NCBI RefSeq assembly: GCF_001510715.1
Contig: NZ_LMTJ01000001.1
Location: forward strand, 604,471-668,470
From: Bacillus sp. FJAT-29814
GTDB taxonomy: Bacteria > Bacillota > Bacilli > Bacillales > Cytobacillaceae
Length of the DNA stretch: 64,000 bases
Reading direction: 5' to 3'
Shown: positions 8,581-16,517 of the stretch, one piece after another
How positions within the stretch are numbered: the first letter of the stretch is position 1
How the letters are laid out: each line of letters starts with the position of its first letter
Made by a program: the position numbers and the translations under genes
The notes under the pieces: generated by a model
Seen by the model: the letters and a program-made list of their open reading frames with translations, nothing else
Told to the model about the DNA's origin: nothing
Databases searched by the model: none

Positions 8581-8662
8581 TTATAAAGTTTTCCAATTTT
8601 ACTGCAACTAAACCGTCGGTAAAATCGTCATAATAAATAAATGGGCGTTTTGGAGGGTTTAG

Positions 8663-9049
8663 ATGGGACGGATTAAAAAATATATACTTCCATATCTGAT
8701 CATGTTGATAATGGGAACCGGTCTTATCATTAGTGCTTTCGGACCTGTCATTTTCCAAGAGGGAAATCCAGTGCCGCTGCTTGTTTCTGCAGTTAAACTT
8801 CAATTTGGTGATTCAAAATATGTCCAGTTTGCTAAGACAGATAAACGAAGCAGGTATTTGTCAGAAAGTACAGAGGATGACCGGTATGAGGTAATAAAGG
8901 ATTTTATGACATCAAAAGGCTGGAAGTATCAAGAACAAATGGGGTCGGGATTGATTTTTACGAAAAATGGCGAAGATGCAGTTGTTGAAGTAAGGCAATA
9001 TTCGAGGCATTATTTTATTTGGGAAATACAAAAAGCGTTTCTTCAATAA
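8663..9049 (+). CDS. hypothetical membrane-anchored protein
   Basis: The product has 128 residues. It opens with a basic start and one membrane segment (about residues 7-30, ILPYLIMLIMGTGLIISAFG) followed by a soluble domain of about 95 residues with alternating charged and aromatic residues. TTGGAGGG precedes the ATG by about 9 bp. The family is not recognised. The topology suggests a small outward-facing domain or an uncleaved signal anchor. It is isolated between two terminator-like hairpins. Confidence 0.7.
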   Translation: MGRIKKYILPYLIMLIMGTGLIISAFGPVIFQEGNPVPLLVSAVKLQFGDSKYVQFAKTDKRSRYLSESTEDDRYEVIKDFMTSKGWKYQEQMGSGLIFTKNGEDAVVEVRQYSRHYFIWEIQKAFLQ

Positions 9050-9063
9050 TACTTTACATAAAT

Positions 9064-9089
9064 AGAGGCTGTCACTGGGGCAGCCTCTC
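9064..9089. terminator. shared hairpin between convergent genes
   Basis: GAGGCTG and CAGCCTC form a stem between the hypothetical membrane protein gene and the end of the TetR gene. It overlaps the last codons of the latter and may work in both directions. Confidence 0.55.
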
Positions 9090-9993
9090 ATCCGTTTTCT
9101 TTCATTTCCTCTATTTTGATAAAATAGTCCGCAATTAATCGCTTCAACTGACGAAGATTATTTTCCCATATTGGATCCCCCAAGGACGTTAATGCAGCCA
9201 TGGTACTCTCAATTAAAAAACGGCGCGGGTTTTTTGAATCCAGTAATTCCTCTTCAATAAACGAAAGCAATTCGGTTTGACTTTCCTGCTGGTCTGTACC
9301 CGCAAGAGAATTTTTCAATGAAGCAACAAGGTGATGCAGCTCCTTTTTAAATGAGGGACCGGGTTTTTTGCTGGGCAGCCAAGTTTCCAAAGTTTCTGGT
9401 GTAATTAGTTGCTCATTCGCCTCTGACACTTCATCGACCATTTTAACTAACCGGTTTACCGTGTAACGGACAACCTCGGCAATATTGGTATTCGTTTGAT
9501 AAGCCAAATTGCTATATCTAAGATTATCGCGAAGAATCCCCAAAAACATAATCGCGCAATCCAATAAAAACGGCTTCTTTTCTACCCCGAATAGGTCTAT
9601 AAACCGTTGATAGAGCCAACGAATATTTTTTATTTGCCCTTTCTTGATAAATAACTTCAGGTCTTTATCATCTGAAGCCATAACCTCATCAAAAAGGGTA
9701 ATCAGATTATTTTTTCGATTCATTTTTAATTGCAACTCAACCTGTTTAATAAAAACTTCAATATCAGATGGAGATTGGCCGAGTAATAAGTCATCACGCA
9801 TTTTTTCAAGGTCGACAATCGACTTTTTGAAAATGGCAATTAATAATTCATTCTTAGAAGAGAAATAATTATAAAATGTACCTTTTGAAATTCCGCTGTA
9901 TTCCAATATATCTTGAATCGAGGTCGCTTGAAACCCTTTTTCAATAAAAAGCTGATGAGCCTTCTTCAGGACTTGCTGCTTTCGTTCATTCAT
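9088..9993 (-). CDS. TetR/AcrR-family transcriptional regulator
   Basis: A 301-residue regulator with an N-terminal helix-turn-helix (AHQLFIEKGFQATSIQDILEYSGISKGTFYNYF segment, residues about 10-45) and an unusually long C-terminal ligand domain. The ATG at 9993 has AAGGAG 8 bp upstream. It is divergent from a DHA2-type drug efflux gene, the usual layout of a repressor that controls its neighbouring pump. The shared intergenic region contains a 14-bp palindrome that may be its operator. Confidence 0.85.
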   Translation of the reverse strand: MNERKQQVLKKAHQLFIEKGFQATSIQDILEYSGISKGTFYNYFSSKNELLIAIFKKSIVDLEKMRDDLLLGQSPSDIEVFIKQVELQLKMNRKNNLITLFDEVMASDDKDLKLFIKKGQIKNIRWLYQRFIDLFGVEKKPFLLDCAIMFLGILRDNLRYSNLAYQTNTNIAEVVRYTVNRLVKMVDEVSEANEQLITPETLETWLPSKKPGPSFKKELHHLVASLKNSLAGTDQQESQTELLSFIEEELLDSKNPRRFLIESTMAALTSLGDPIWENNLRQLKRLIADYFIKIEEMKENG

Positions 9994-10051
9994 AACTATC
10001 TCCTTGCATTCTTTTTGGACTACGAGTATAAAATTATAGTACCTTATTTTT

Positions 10052-10065
10052 TTTGTCCTGACAAA
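10052..10065. promoter_or_regulatory. possible operator of the TetR/efflux pair
   Basis: TTTGTCCTGACAAA is a palindrome with 6-bp arms, located midway between the divergent TetR and efflux genes. Confidence 0.4.
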
Positions 10066-10088
10066 CCTATAAAATATGCAAGATTTTT

Positions 10089-10118
10089 TTATTGCAAAAA
10101 ATGAACTGAGAGTATAAT
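10089..10118 (+). promoter_or_regulatory. probable promoter of the efflux gene
   Basis: A perfect TATAAT box at 10113-10118 is preceded at 18 bp by TTATTG. The downstream leader leads to a GAGGGGG ribosome-binding site. Confidence 0.5.
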
Positions 10119-10179
10119 ATATGTAAGTATGAAACAAGGGTATAAAAAAATGAACAATTAGTTTAGAGGGGGAAACACT

Positions 10180-11712
10180 ATGGAGAAATCAGTTAAACAT
10201 ACTGACCGTCCACCATATGGAATTATTGCTGTCCTAATGATCGGCGCATTTATTGCATTTTTAAATAATACATTACTAAATATTGCTTTGCCTTCGATTA
10301 TGAAGGATTTGGATGTGGATGCGGCGACAGTCCAATGGATGTCCACCGGTTTTATGTTGGTTAACGGGATTTTGATTCCATCCACTGCCTATTTAATCCA
10401 GAAGTATTCAGTTCGGAACTTATTTCTATTTTCAATGGGCATGTTTGCGGCTGGAACAATTCTCGCCGGATTTGCTCACGCTTTTCCGTTATTGTTAGCA
10501 GGAAGAATGATCCAGGCTGCGGGTTCAGCTATCTTAATGCCTTTATTAATGAATGTTATGCTTGTCAGCTTCCCGATTGAAAGGAGGGGAGCGGCGATGG
10601 GTGTATTCGGGTTGATTTTAATGGCAGCACCGGCGATCGGCCCAACACTTTCAGGCTGGATTATTGAACACTACGATTGGAGAATGCTATTCCACTTTGT
10701 TACACCAATTGCCATTGTTGTTATCTTAATCGGATTTTTCTTATTAAAAGATAAGAAGGAAAAAGTAAATATTCGTCTTGACGTGCTATCATTGTTATTA
10801 TCAAGTATAGGTTTTGGCGGCATTCTTTACGGCTTTAGTTCTGCAGGAAGTAAAGGCTGGGACAGCCCTCTAGTCTATGGAACCATTGGTGTCGGTGTCA
10901 TTTCATTAGTGACCTTTATCCTGCGTTCCTTAAAACAAAATCAGCCATTGTTAAATTTCCGAATTTATAAGTATCCGATGTTTGCTTTAGCTTCAGCGAT
11001 TACGATGGTTGTCAACATGGCGATGTTTTCCGGGATGTTGCTGTTGCCGATTTATGTTCAGACCCTTAGAGGAATTACGCCGATGGATGCTGGTTTAATG
11101 CTGCTTCCAGGTGCGCTGGTCATGGCTTTTATGTCACCTATCACTGGAAAATTGTTTGATAAAATTGGTGGCCGTCCGCTGGCACTTGCTGGCTTGACCA
11201 TTATGACGGTAACAACTTACTTTTTCAGCCAATTAACCTTTGAGACATCATATACGTACTTAATGATCCTCCATGCGATTCGGATGTTTGGTATGTCGAT
11301 GGTCATGATGCCAGTTTCGACAAATGGACTTAACCAGTTGCCAGCGCGCTTTTATCCACACGGCACTGCGATGAACAACACGCTAAACCAGGTGGCCGGT
11401 GCAATCGGTACGGCTCTTTTGGTAACAATCATGTCAAACCATACTGAGACAAGAGCAAAAGAGCTTGGCGACGAAGCCATGAAAAATCTTACTCAGCAGC
11501 CTACTCCAGAGGTCATTGCACAAATGAAACAGGAAATTATGGCTAAAGCTATGTTGGATGGAATTAACTATTCATTCTTAATTGCAACATGTATTGCGGC
11601 TGTCGCAATCGTTCTTTCCATCTTTATTAAACGCGCAAAACAAGCAGAAGATCCTGGGGAATATAAGCCTACAGGCGAAAAAAAAATCGCTCCGAAATTA
11701 GCGGGTAATTAA
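10180..11712 (+). CDS. DHA2-family (EmrB/QacA-type) MFS multidrug exporter
   Basis: A 510-residue, highly hydrophobic protein with about 14 membrane segments, the size and topology of proton-coupled DHA2 drug exporters such as LmrB. The early motif LNNTLLNIALPSI and the antiporter motif C region (GLILMAAPAIGPTLSGW) are visible. The C terminus is a short charged cytoplasmic tail. GAGGGGGAAA precedes the ATG. Control by the divergent TetR gene is likely. The drugs it carries cannot be told from the sequence. Confidence 0.92.
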   Translation: MEKSVKHTDRPPYGIIAVLMIGAFIAFLNNTLLNIALPSIMKDLDVDAATVQWMSTGFMLVNGILIPSTAYLIQKYSVRNLFLFSMGMFAAGTILAGFAHAFPLLLAGRMIQAAGSAILMPLLMNVMLVSFPIERRGAAMGVFGLILMAAPAIGPTLSGWIIEHYDWRMLFHFVTPIAIVVILIGFFLLKDKKEKVNIRLDVLSLLLSSIGFGGILYGFSSAGSKGWDSPLVYGTIGVGVISLVTFILRSLKQNQPLLNFRIYKYPMFALASAITMVVNMAMFSGMLLLPIYVQTLRGITPMDAGLMLLPGALVMAFMSPITGKLFDKIGGRPLALAGLTIMTVTTYFFSQLTFETSYTYLMILHAIRMFGMSMVMMPVSTNGLNQLPARFYPHGTAMNNTLNQVAGAIGTALLVTIMSNHTETRAKELGDEAMKNLTQQPTPEVIAQMKQEIMAKAMLDGINYSFLIATCIAAVAIVLSIFIKRAKQAEDPGEYKPTGEKKIAPKLAGN

Positions 11713-11718
11713 TCACCG

Positions 11719-11755
11719 TAGAGGTGGTCCAAATCGGGCCGCCTCTATTTGCTAT
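11719..11755 (+). terminator. terminator of the efflux gene
   Basis: TAGAGGTGGTCC pairs with GGGCCGCCTCTA (with G-T pairs) and is followed by a T-rich stretch. Confidence 0.65.
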
Positions 11756-11806
11756 TTTCATGAAAATCGCTCAATATATAGATGAAACTGGTAATGGAGG
11801 AATACG

Positions 11807-12379
11807 ATGTTAAAGGATCAGATCAAGCAATATATGTCAGGTGAAGCCATTTTTAAAGAGGAAAAAGAATATGCGGAAAAGCATGGTTTGGCAGATACGC
11901 CATTAATCGAAAAAGAAGCAAGTCTTCGGTTCGAAGACGCATACATCGAACGCTGCGATAAAGAAACAGAAAATCTAATTCGCACTGAATCGGCGTCATT
12001 TTTAACCCAGCCGCTTGTTTTCCTGAAAAAGCACAAAAATGAATTCATCTACTTGGAATCCAAATGGTTTGATGTTGTTCGAGCTGAATCGGTATCAATC
12101 GAGGCCGATGATGTTTTTGGCACATACGATGTCATGCTCGGAATAAAGCTGCAAAAGAAATATGATAAAAAGCTGCAGCAGTTTTTAAATAACCATCTAC
12201 ATAGTGAAAGTTCGAAGTTTGATTTATTGTTTAACGGCCAAGAGGGTCTTTGGGATTTAAACTTTGCGTTAAATTCAAAGGAAGGCTTCGATGAAAACAT
12301 GAGCATTGGTGAAGGATACCAGCTCGTTTATCAATTCTTGTTTAAACTGATGGAAAGCATGGAGGAAGAGGACATTTAA
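11807..12379 (+). CDS. hypothetical protein, soluble and acidic
   Basis: A 190-residue protein with no signal peptide or membrane segment, rich in Glu, Lys and aromatic residues. ATGGAGGAA precedes the ATG. The family is not recognised. It is the first of a same-strand run with a cobalamin-binding-like protein, an NAD(P)-binding protein and a HemD-like protein, with 47 bp to the next gene, so co-transcription is possible. Confidence 0.65.
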   Translation: MLKDQIKQYMSGEAIFKEEKEYAEKHGLADTPLIEKEASLRFEDAYIERCDKETENLIRTESASFLTQPLVFLKKHKNEFIYLESKWFDVVRAESVSIEADDVFGTYDVMLGIKLQKKYDKKLQQFLNNHLHSESSKFDLLFNGQEGLWDLNFALNSKEGFDENMSIGEGYQLVYQFLFKLMESMEEEDI

Positions 12380-12426
12380 CTTGGGGTCGCCAATAATATA
12401 CTGTAGGTTATGAAGGAGGGGAGTCT

Positions 12427-13194
12427 GTGCGAGTTATTTCATTATGCCCGAGCAATACCGAAATTGTTGAGTATCTTGGCCTTACCCACTTATTGGTCGG
12501 GGTTGATGATTTTTCGGACTGGCCGATCGAAATTAGGGACTTGCCGAAGCTCGGCCCGGATTTATCAATCAAGATGGATTTGGTTGAGCAATTGAATCCC
12601 GATATCGTTCTTGCTTCCTTAAGTGTTCCGGGGATGGAGAAAAACGTGGAGGCTTTGCAAGAACGCGGGATTCCCCATATTGTGTTAAATCCGCAATCAT
12701 TAAAGGATATTGAGCAGGATTTAATTAGGACAGCCGAGGTACTTGGTGTTCCGGGAAGCGGCTTGAAGGCTGCCCAGGAATTTCGTTCGCGGCTCGAGAG
12801 GGTAAAAGATCTTTCCAAAAAGATGGATCATCTCCCAAAATTGTACTGGGAATGGTGGCCAAAGCCAATTTTTACCCCGGGAAAAATAAACTGGCTAACA
12901 GAAATATCGGAGGCTGCTGGAGCTGTCAATGTTTTTGCTGATGTGGACTTGGCCAGCGTACAGACGGATTGGGAAGATGTACTGCGACGGCAACCCGACT
13001 ATATTTGCCTTGCCTGGGTTGGTGTCAGGAAGAATAAAGTGCAAAAAAGTGCAGTTACCAAACGTCTGGGCTATGATCAGTTAGGCTACCCGAGCGATGA
13101 TCGAATTCTCGTATTGGAAGAGGAACTATATTGCCGGCCATCTCCTAGATTGCTAGATGGGTTGGAAAAGCTATACCAGTTAATACATGAATAA
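12427..13194 (+). CDS. BtuF/FepB-type cobalamin-binding-like protein without export signal
   Basis: A 255-residue protein of the periplasmic-binding fold used for vitamin B12 and siderophores. It starts directly with the first strand of the fold (RVISLCPSNTEIVEYLG) and has neither a signal peptide nor a lipobox. It therefore looks cytoplasmic, unlike ABC transporter receptors. The conserved VDDFSDWP and LNPDIVLASL segments are present. The GTG start has GAAGGAGGGG about 7 bp upstream. No permease or ATPase genes are adjacent. A cofactor-binding or sensing role in place of transport is an inference. Confidence 0.8.
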   Translation: MRVISLCPSNTEIVEYLGLTHLLVGVDDFSDWPIEIRDLPKLGPDLSIKMDLVEQLNPDIVLASLSVPGMEKNVEALQERGIPHIVLNPQSLKDIEQDLIRTAEVLGVPGSGLKAAQEFRSRLERVKDLSKKMDHLPKLYWEWWPKPIFTPGKINWLTEISEAAGAVNVFADVDLASVQTDWEDVLRRQPDYICLAWVGVRKNKVQKSAVTKRLGYDQLGYPSDDRILVLEEELYCRPSPRLLDGLEKLYQLIHE

Positions 13195-13236
13195 TGGATT
13201 AGCAGCGGGCATGTAAAAGATTGAGAGGGATTCTGT

Positions 13237-13908
13237 ATGAAAAAGAAAACAGCGCTCGTGCTGGGAGCAACCGGTATGGTCGGTCAAGAATTGCTAAAAG
13301 TTCTTGTCGACCAAAAAACATACGAGAAAATTCATTTATTAGTAAGGAGACCCATTGAACCCATTGACCCGGTCTGTGAGGTCCATTCCGTTGATCTCGA
13401 TCGACTGGAATCTTATTCAGAACTATTCAGAGTGTCCGATGTGTTCTGCTGCTTAGGTACCACAATTAAAAAAGCAAAAACGAAGGAAGCCTTTCGCAAG
13501 GTGGATTTCCAGTACCCGCTCGAGGCGGCAAAAATGGCAGCAAAACAAGGAGCAGAAAAGTTTTTAATCATTACCGCGATGGGCGCCAATCCGAAATCCC
13601 TGTTTTTCTATAATCAAGTGAAAGGGGATATCGAGGCCGGGCTGAAAGAATTAACCATTCCGGCACTTCATATTTTCCGACCGTCATTGCTCTTGGGAGA
13701 CCGGGGCGAGCACCGATTGGGGGAAGAAATCGCGGCCAAATTCAGCGGTGTTTTGAATGCGTTAATGATCGGTCCACTCACCCCCTATAAAGCAATCGAG
13801 GCGAAGACAGTGGCTAAAGCGATGGTAGCAGCTGCTCAATCCGAGGAAACAGGAATCAATATCTACCCTTCCAATGAAATAGAAAAAATGGCTGCGAGAA
13901 ATTTGTAG
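13237..13908 (+). CDS. NAD(P)-binding Rossmann oxidoreductase (atypical SDR-like)
   Basis: A 223-residue protein with the N-terminal dinucleotide motif GATGMVGQELL and an extended-SDR-like layout (CCLGTTIKKA, FLIITAMGANP, IFRPSLLLGDR). It resembles HTATIP2/YraR-type NAD(P)-binding proteins. Its substrate is unknown. It ends 12 bp before the HemD-like gene, and the two probably share a transcript. Confidence 0.8.
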   Translation: MKKKTALVLGATGMVGQELLKVLVDQKTYEKIHLLVRRPIEPIDPVCEVHSVDLDRLESYSELFRVSDVFCCLGTTIKKAKTKEAFRKVDFQYPLEAAKMAAKQGAEKFLIITAMGANPKSLFFYNQVKGDIEAGLKELTIPALHIFRPSLLLGDRGEHRLGEEIAAKFSGVLNALMIGPLTPYKAIEAKTVAKAMVAAAQSEETGINIYPSNEIEKMAARNL

Positions 13909-13920
13909 GAGGGATTGCAA

Positions 13921-14727
13921 ATGGAAAAAGGTCTATCAGGCAAGAAAGTAGTGATATGCGGCTCCCGCAAAACAGAAGAAATGTGCGCATTAATTGAAAA
14001 ACAAGGCGGAATACCGCTGGTCCGCCCGCTTCAGGGTACTGTTTTTTTAGCGGAGAAAGAAGTGGGGCCAGACATCATTCAATTCGTTGAAGCAGATGCC
14101 GATTGGGTGATACTTACAACGGGAATCGGTACCGAAACCCTTGTGGAACTGGCGGGAAAGCTAGCTTTGGAAGAGGCATTTTTAACAAGGCTTCATGGGG
14201 CAAAGATTGCTTGCCGCGGTTACAAAACTGTCGCGGCGCTAAAGAAACTGGGGCTCACACCTGTAGCAGTTGCCGAAGACGGGACAACCAAAGGTCTTGC
14301 CCAAGCCCTTCAGGATGTAAACTTTTCCGGAAAAAGAGTCATGATCCAGCTGCATGGAGAAACGGCGCCGGCCTTAATAAGGTTTTTTGAATCACGCGGG
14401 GCGGAGGTTCAAAAGATCCTGCCTTATCAGCATATTCCCCCAGAAGACAAATCTGTTGAAACGTTAGTCAAGGAAATACTGGGTAAAGAATGTGATGCTG
14501 TATGTTTTACGACAGCCGTTCAGGTACGCTCCCTATTTGATTACGCAAGGCAACATTCCATCTATCCAGAAATTATTGTCTGTTTTAATAAACATGTTTT
14601 GGCCGCCGCGGTTGGGAAGGTAACAGCAGAGGCACTAAGCGAAGAGGGCGTTAAGCGGATGGTCGTCCCACAACATGAAAGAATGGGCGCCATGATCATC
14701 GAATTGGCTCAATATTATAAGAGCTGA
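13921..14727 (+). CDS. uroporphyrinogen-III synthase family protein (HemD-like)
   Basis: A 268-residue protein with the two-lobed HEM4 architecture: KKVVICGSRKTEEM at the start, DWVILTTGIGTETL in lobe 1, GKRVMIQLHGETAPAL at the domain junction and DAVCFTTAVQVRSLF in lobe 2. HemD closes hydroxymethylbilane to uroporphyrinogen III for haem, sirohaem and cobalamin synthesis. The ATG at 13921 is 7 bp after AGGAGGG; a TTG at 13915 is too close to that site. No other hem genes are here, so it is an unlinked copy or a family member with a different role. Confidence 0.85.
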   Translation: MEKGLSGKKVVICGSRKTEEMCALIEKQGGIPLVRPLQGTVFLAEKEVGPDIIQFVEADADWVILTTGIGTETLVELAGKLALEEAFLTRLHGAKIACRGYKTVAALKKLGLTPVAVAEDGTTKGLAQALQDVNFSGKRVMIQLHGETAPALIRFFESRGAEVQKILPYQHIPPEDKSVETLVKEILGKECDAVCFTTAVQVRSLFDYARQHSIYPEIIVCFNKHVLAAAVGKVTAEALSEEGVKRMVVPQHERMGAMIIELAQYYKS

Positions 14728-14730
14728 ATT

Positions 14731-14767
14731 AAAACAGTGTTTCTAAAAAAAGAAACACTGTTTTTTT
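14731..14767 (+). terminator. terminator after the HemD-like gene
   Basis: AAAACAGTGTTTCT pairs with AGAAACACTGTTTT, with a T run, closing the 11.8-14.7 kb run. Confidence 0.9.
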
Positions 14768-15132
14768 GTCGATAAGTTTTATCCCTGTTCCTTATAACAA
14801 GTCCCTATTAACTAAATAAATAGTCTGTCAAACAATTTATCATCTCGATGAATTTTTACAAATTTTTCAGGTAGGGTATGGTAAATTGGAAAAGTATTCA
14901 GAAAACGGTACGTGTCATTACATTAGCAGGTGCTTTTTACATATTGAATAATTGGCTAGATTGAGTATTTGACAAAATGTAAGGTGTAATACCTAAACAC
15001 AATCAGTAAAATAGATATAGAATGCAGAATTTTCTGTAAAAATGAGACTGGGGATGATAGGATTAATTAAATAGACGGAGTTAATAAAGCGCTTTCAATT
15101 AGAAGGACTTTAAATAAAAGGAGGGTTTTTCA
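14768..15132 (+). promoter_or_regulatory. long leader region of the pyrimidine catabolism operon, with a cre-like site
   Basis: This 365-bp stretch has no gene. A TTGACA hexamer at 14969-14974 has no good -10 box at the expected distance, so the promoter is uncertain. AATAAAGCGCTTTCA at 15083-15097 has a strong cre core (AAAGCGCTTT) but misses the TG of the consensus. The preT ribosome-binding site (GGAGGG) follows. No structured RNA was recognised. Confidence 0.45.
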
Positions 15133-16503
15133 TTGGCTGTTGAAAAAATGCAACGGATTTCCCTGACAAATCTTGAACGGAACTTCCAAGAGGTAGAACC
15201 CGGACTGACAACGCAAGAAGCGATAGAGGAATCCAATCGCTGCCTCTATTGTTATGATGCCCCGTGTATTAAAGCCTGTCCGACAGGCATTGATATCCCA
15301 ACATTTATTAAAAAAATCGCCTCAGGGAATCTACTCGGTTCAGCAAAAACCATTATGTCTTCAAACCCGGTCGGAGCAAGCTGTGCGCGGGTTTGCCCAA
15401 CAGAAGAGCTCTGTGAAGGAGCTTGCGTGCTTAATCATTCCACAAAACCAATTATGATTGGCAATCTGCAGCGTTTTGCAACAGATTGGGCCATCCACAA
15501 TGACAAAACCCTTTTTGAGCCTGAAGAATCCAATGGCCGGACAGTTGCCGTTATCGGCGGTGGCCCTGCCGGATTATCTGCAGCCCGCGAGCTGGCACGA
15601 TTCGGCTATGCCGTTACCATTTTTGAAGCTGCCGATAAGGCCGGCGGATTAAACACGTATGGAATCGTTTCATTCCGCTTGCCTCAGCGAATTTCGTTCT
15701 GGGAAGTCCAGCAGGTAGAAAAATTAAATGTCACCATCAAAACTAACACCATTGTTGGCAAGGATCTTTCAGTTAAAGATTTACTGGAGGGGTTTGACAC
15801 GGTCGTGCTTGCCGCTGGGATGGGTCATGTCCCAAGCCTCGGTATTGACGGAGAAAACCTTGATGGTGTCTATGATGCAATAGAATTTGTAAAGTCGACA
15901 AAGGATGGCGGGATCACTGAGGATTTTATCGGCAAAAAGGTGGTCGTCATCGGTGCCGGTAACACCGCGATAGACGGAGCGACCTGTTCAGTCCGATTGG
16001 GTGCGGAGAACGTCAAAATTTTATACCGTAGAACTGCCGATGAAATGACGGCCTATGACTTTGAGTATGAATTTGCCAAGCAGGATGGCGTTGAGTTTCG
16101 CTGGTTGACCGCGCCAAAGCAGATTATCGGCGATGAAAACGGCAAGGTTATCGGAATACAGTGCATAAAGATGAAGCTTGGCGAACAGGAAGATGATGGC
16201 CGCCGCCGTCCTGTACCCCTAGAAGGGTCAGAGCATGTGATTCCGGTAGATGCCGTGATAAAGGCGATCGGACAAACAAGGCATTTCAGCTTAATCGAGC
16301 AATTAGGTCTTGACCATGACGGGGGTGTCGTCAGAGTTGACCCCAAAACACTTCAAACCTCCAATCCAAATATTTTCGCCTGTGGCGATGTGATTTTTGG
16401 CAAAGGAAAAGGGGAAGCGATGGTCGTGACGGCGGCCCAGCAGGGAAAAGACGTTGCCTTCGCGATTCATAAACAATTTACTGCAGTTGAAACGGTCAAT
16501 TAA
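15133..16503 (+). CDS. preT: NAD-dependent dihydropyrimidine dehydrogenase subunit PreT
   Basis: PreT is the flavin/iron-sulfur electron-transfer subunit that passes reducing power between NADH and PreA. The 456-residue protein has N-terminal cysteine clusters (CLYCYDAPCIKACPTG and CARVCPTEELCEGAC), an FAD-binding motif (GGGPAGLSAARELARFG) and an NAD-binding motif (GAGNTAIDGA). The TTG at 15133 is used because GGAGGG sits about 7 bp upstream; the first ATG at 15148 has no such site. It is the first gene of the preT-preA-hydA-permease operon and is followed by preA after 14 bp. Confidence 0.93.
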   Translation: MAVEKMQRISLTNLERNFQEVEPGLTTQEAIEESNRCLYCYDAPCIKACPTGIDIPTFIKKIASGNLLGSAKTIMSSNPVGASCARVCPTEELCEGACVLNHSTKPIMIGNLQRFATDWAIHNDKTLFEPEESNGRTVAVIGGGPAGLSAARELARFGYAVTIFEAADKAGGLNTYGIVSFRLPQRISFWEVQQVEKLNVTIKTNTIVGKDLSVKDLLEGFDTVVLAAGMGHVPSLGIDGENLDGVYDAIEFVKSTKDGGITEDFIGKKVVVIGAGNTAIDGATCSVRLGAENVKILYRRTADEMTAYDFEYEFAKQDGVEFRWLTAPKQIIGDENGKVIGIQCIKMKLGEQEDDGRRRPVPLEGSEHVIPVDAVIKAIGQTRHFSLIEQLGLDHDGGVVRVDPKTLQTSNPNIFACGDVIFGKGKGEAMVVTAAQQGKDVAFAIHKQFTAVETVN

Positions 16504-16517
16504 AAGGGGGAAACGAG

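Noticed and set aside
14103-14390. Plus-strand open frame inside the HemD-like gene
   Set aside because: It is an out-of-frame shadow with cysteine- and serine-rich low-quality translation and no ribosome-binding site.
14969-14998. Sigma-A promoter of the preT operon
   Set aside because: TTGACA is present but the expected -10 position reads CCTAAA, so it was not called as a promoter.
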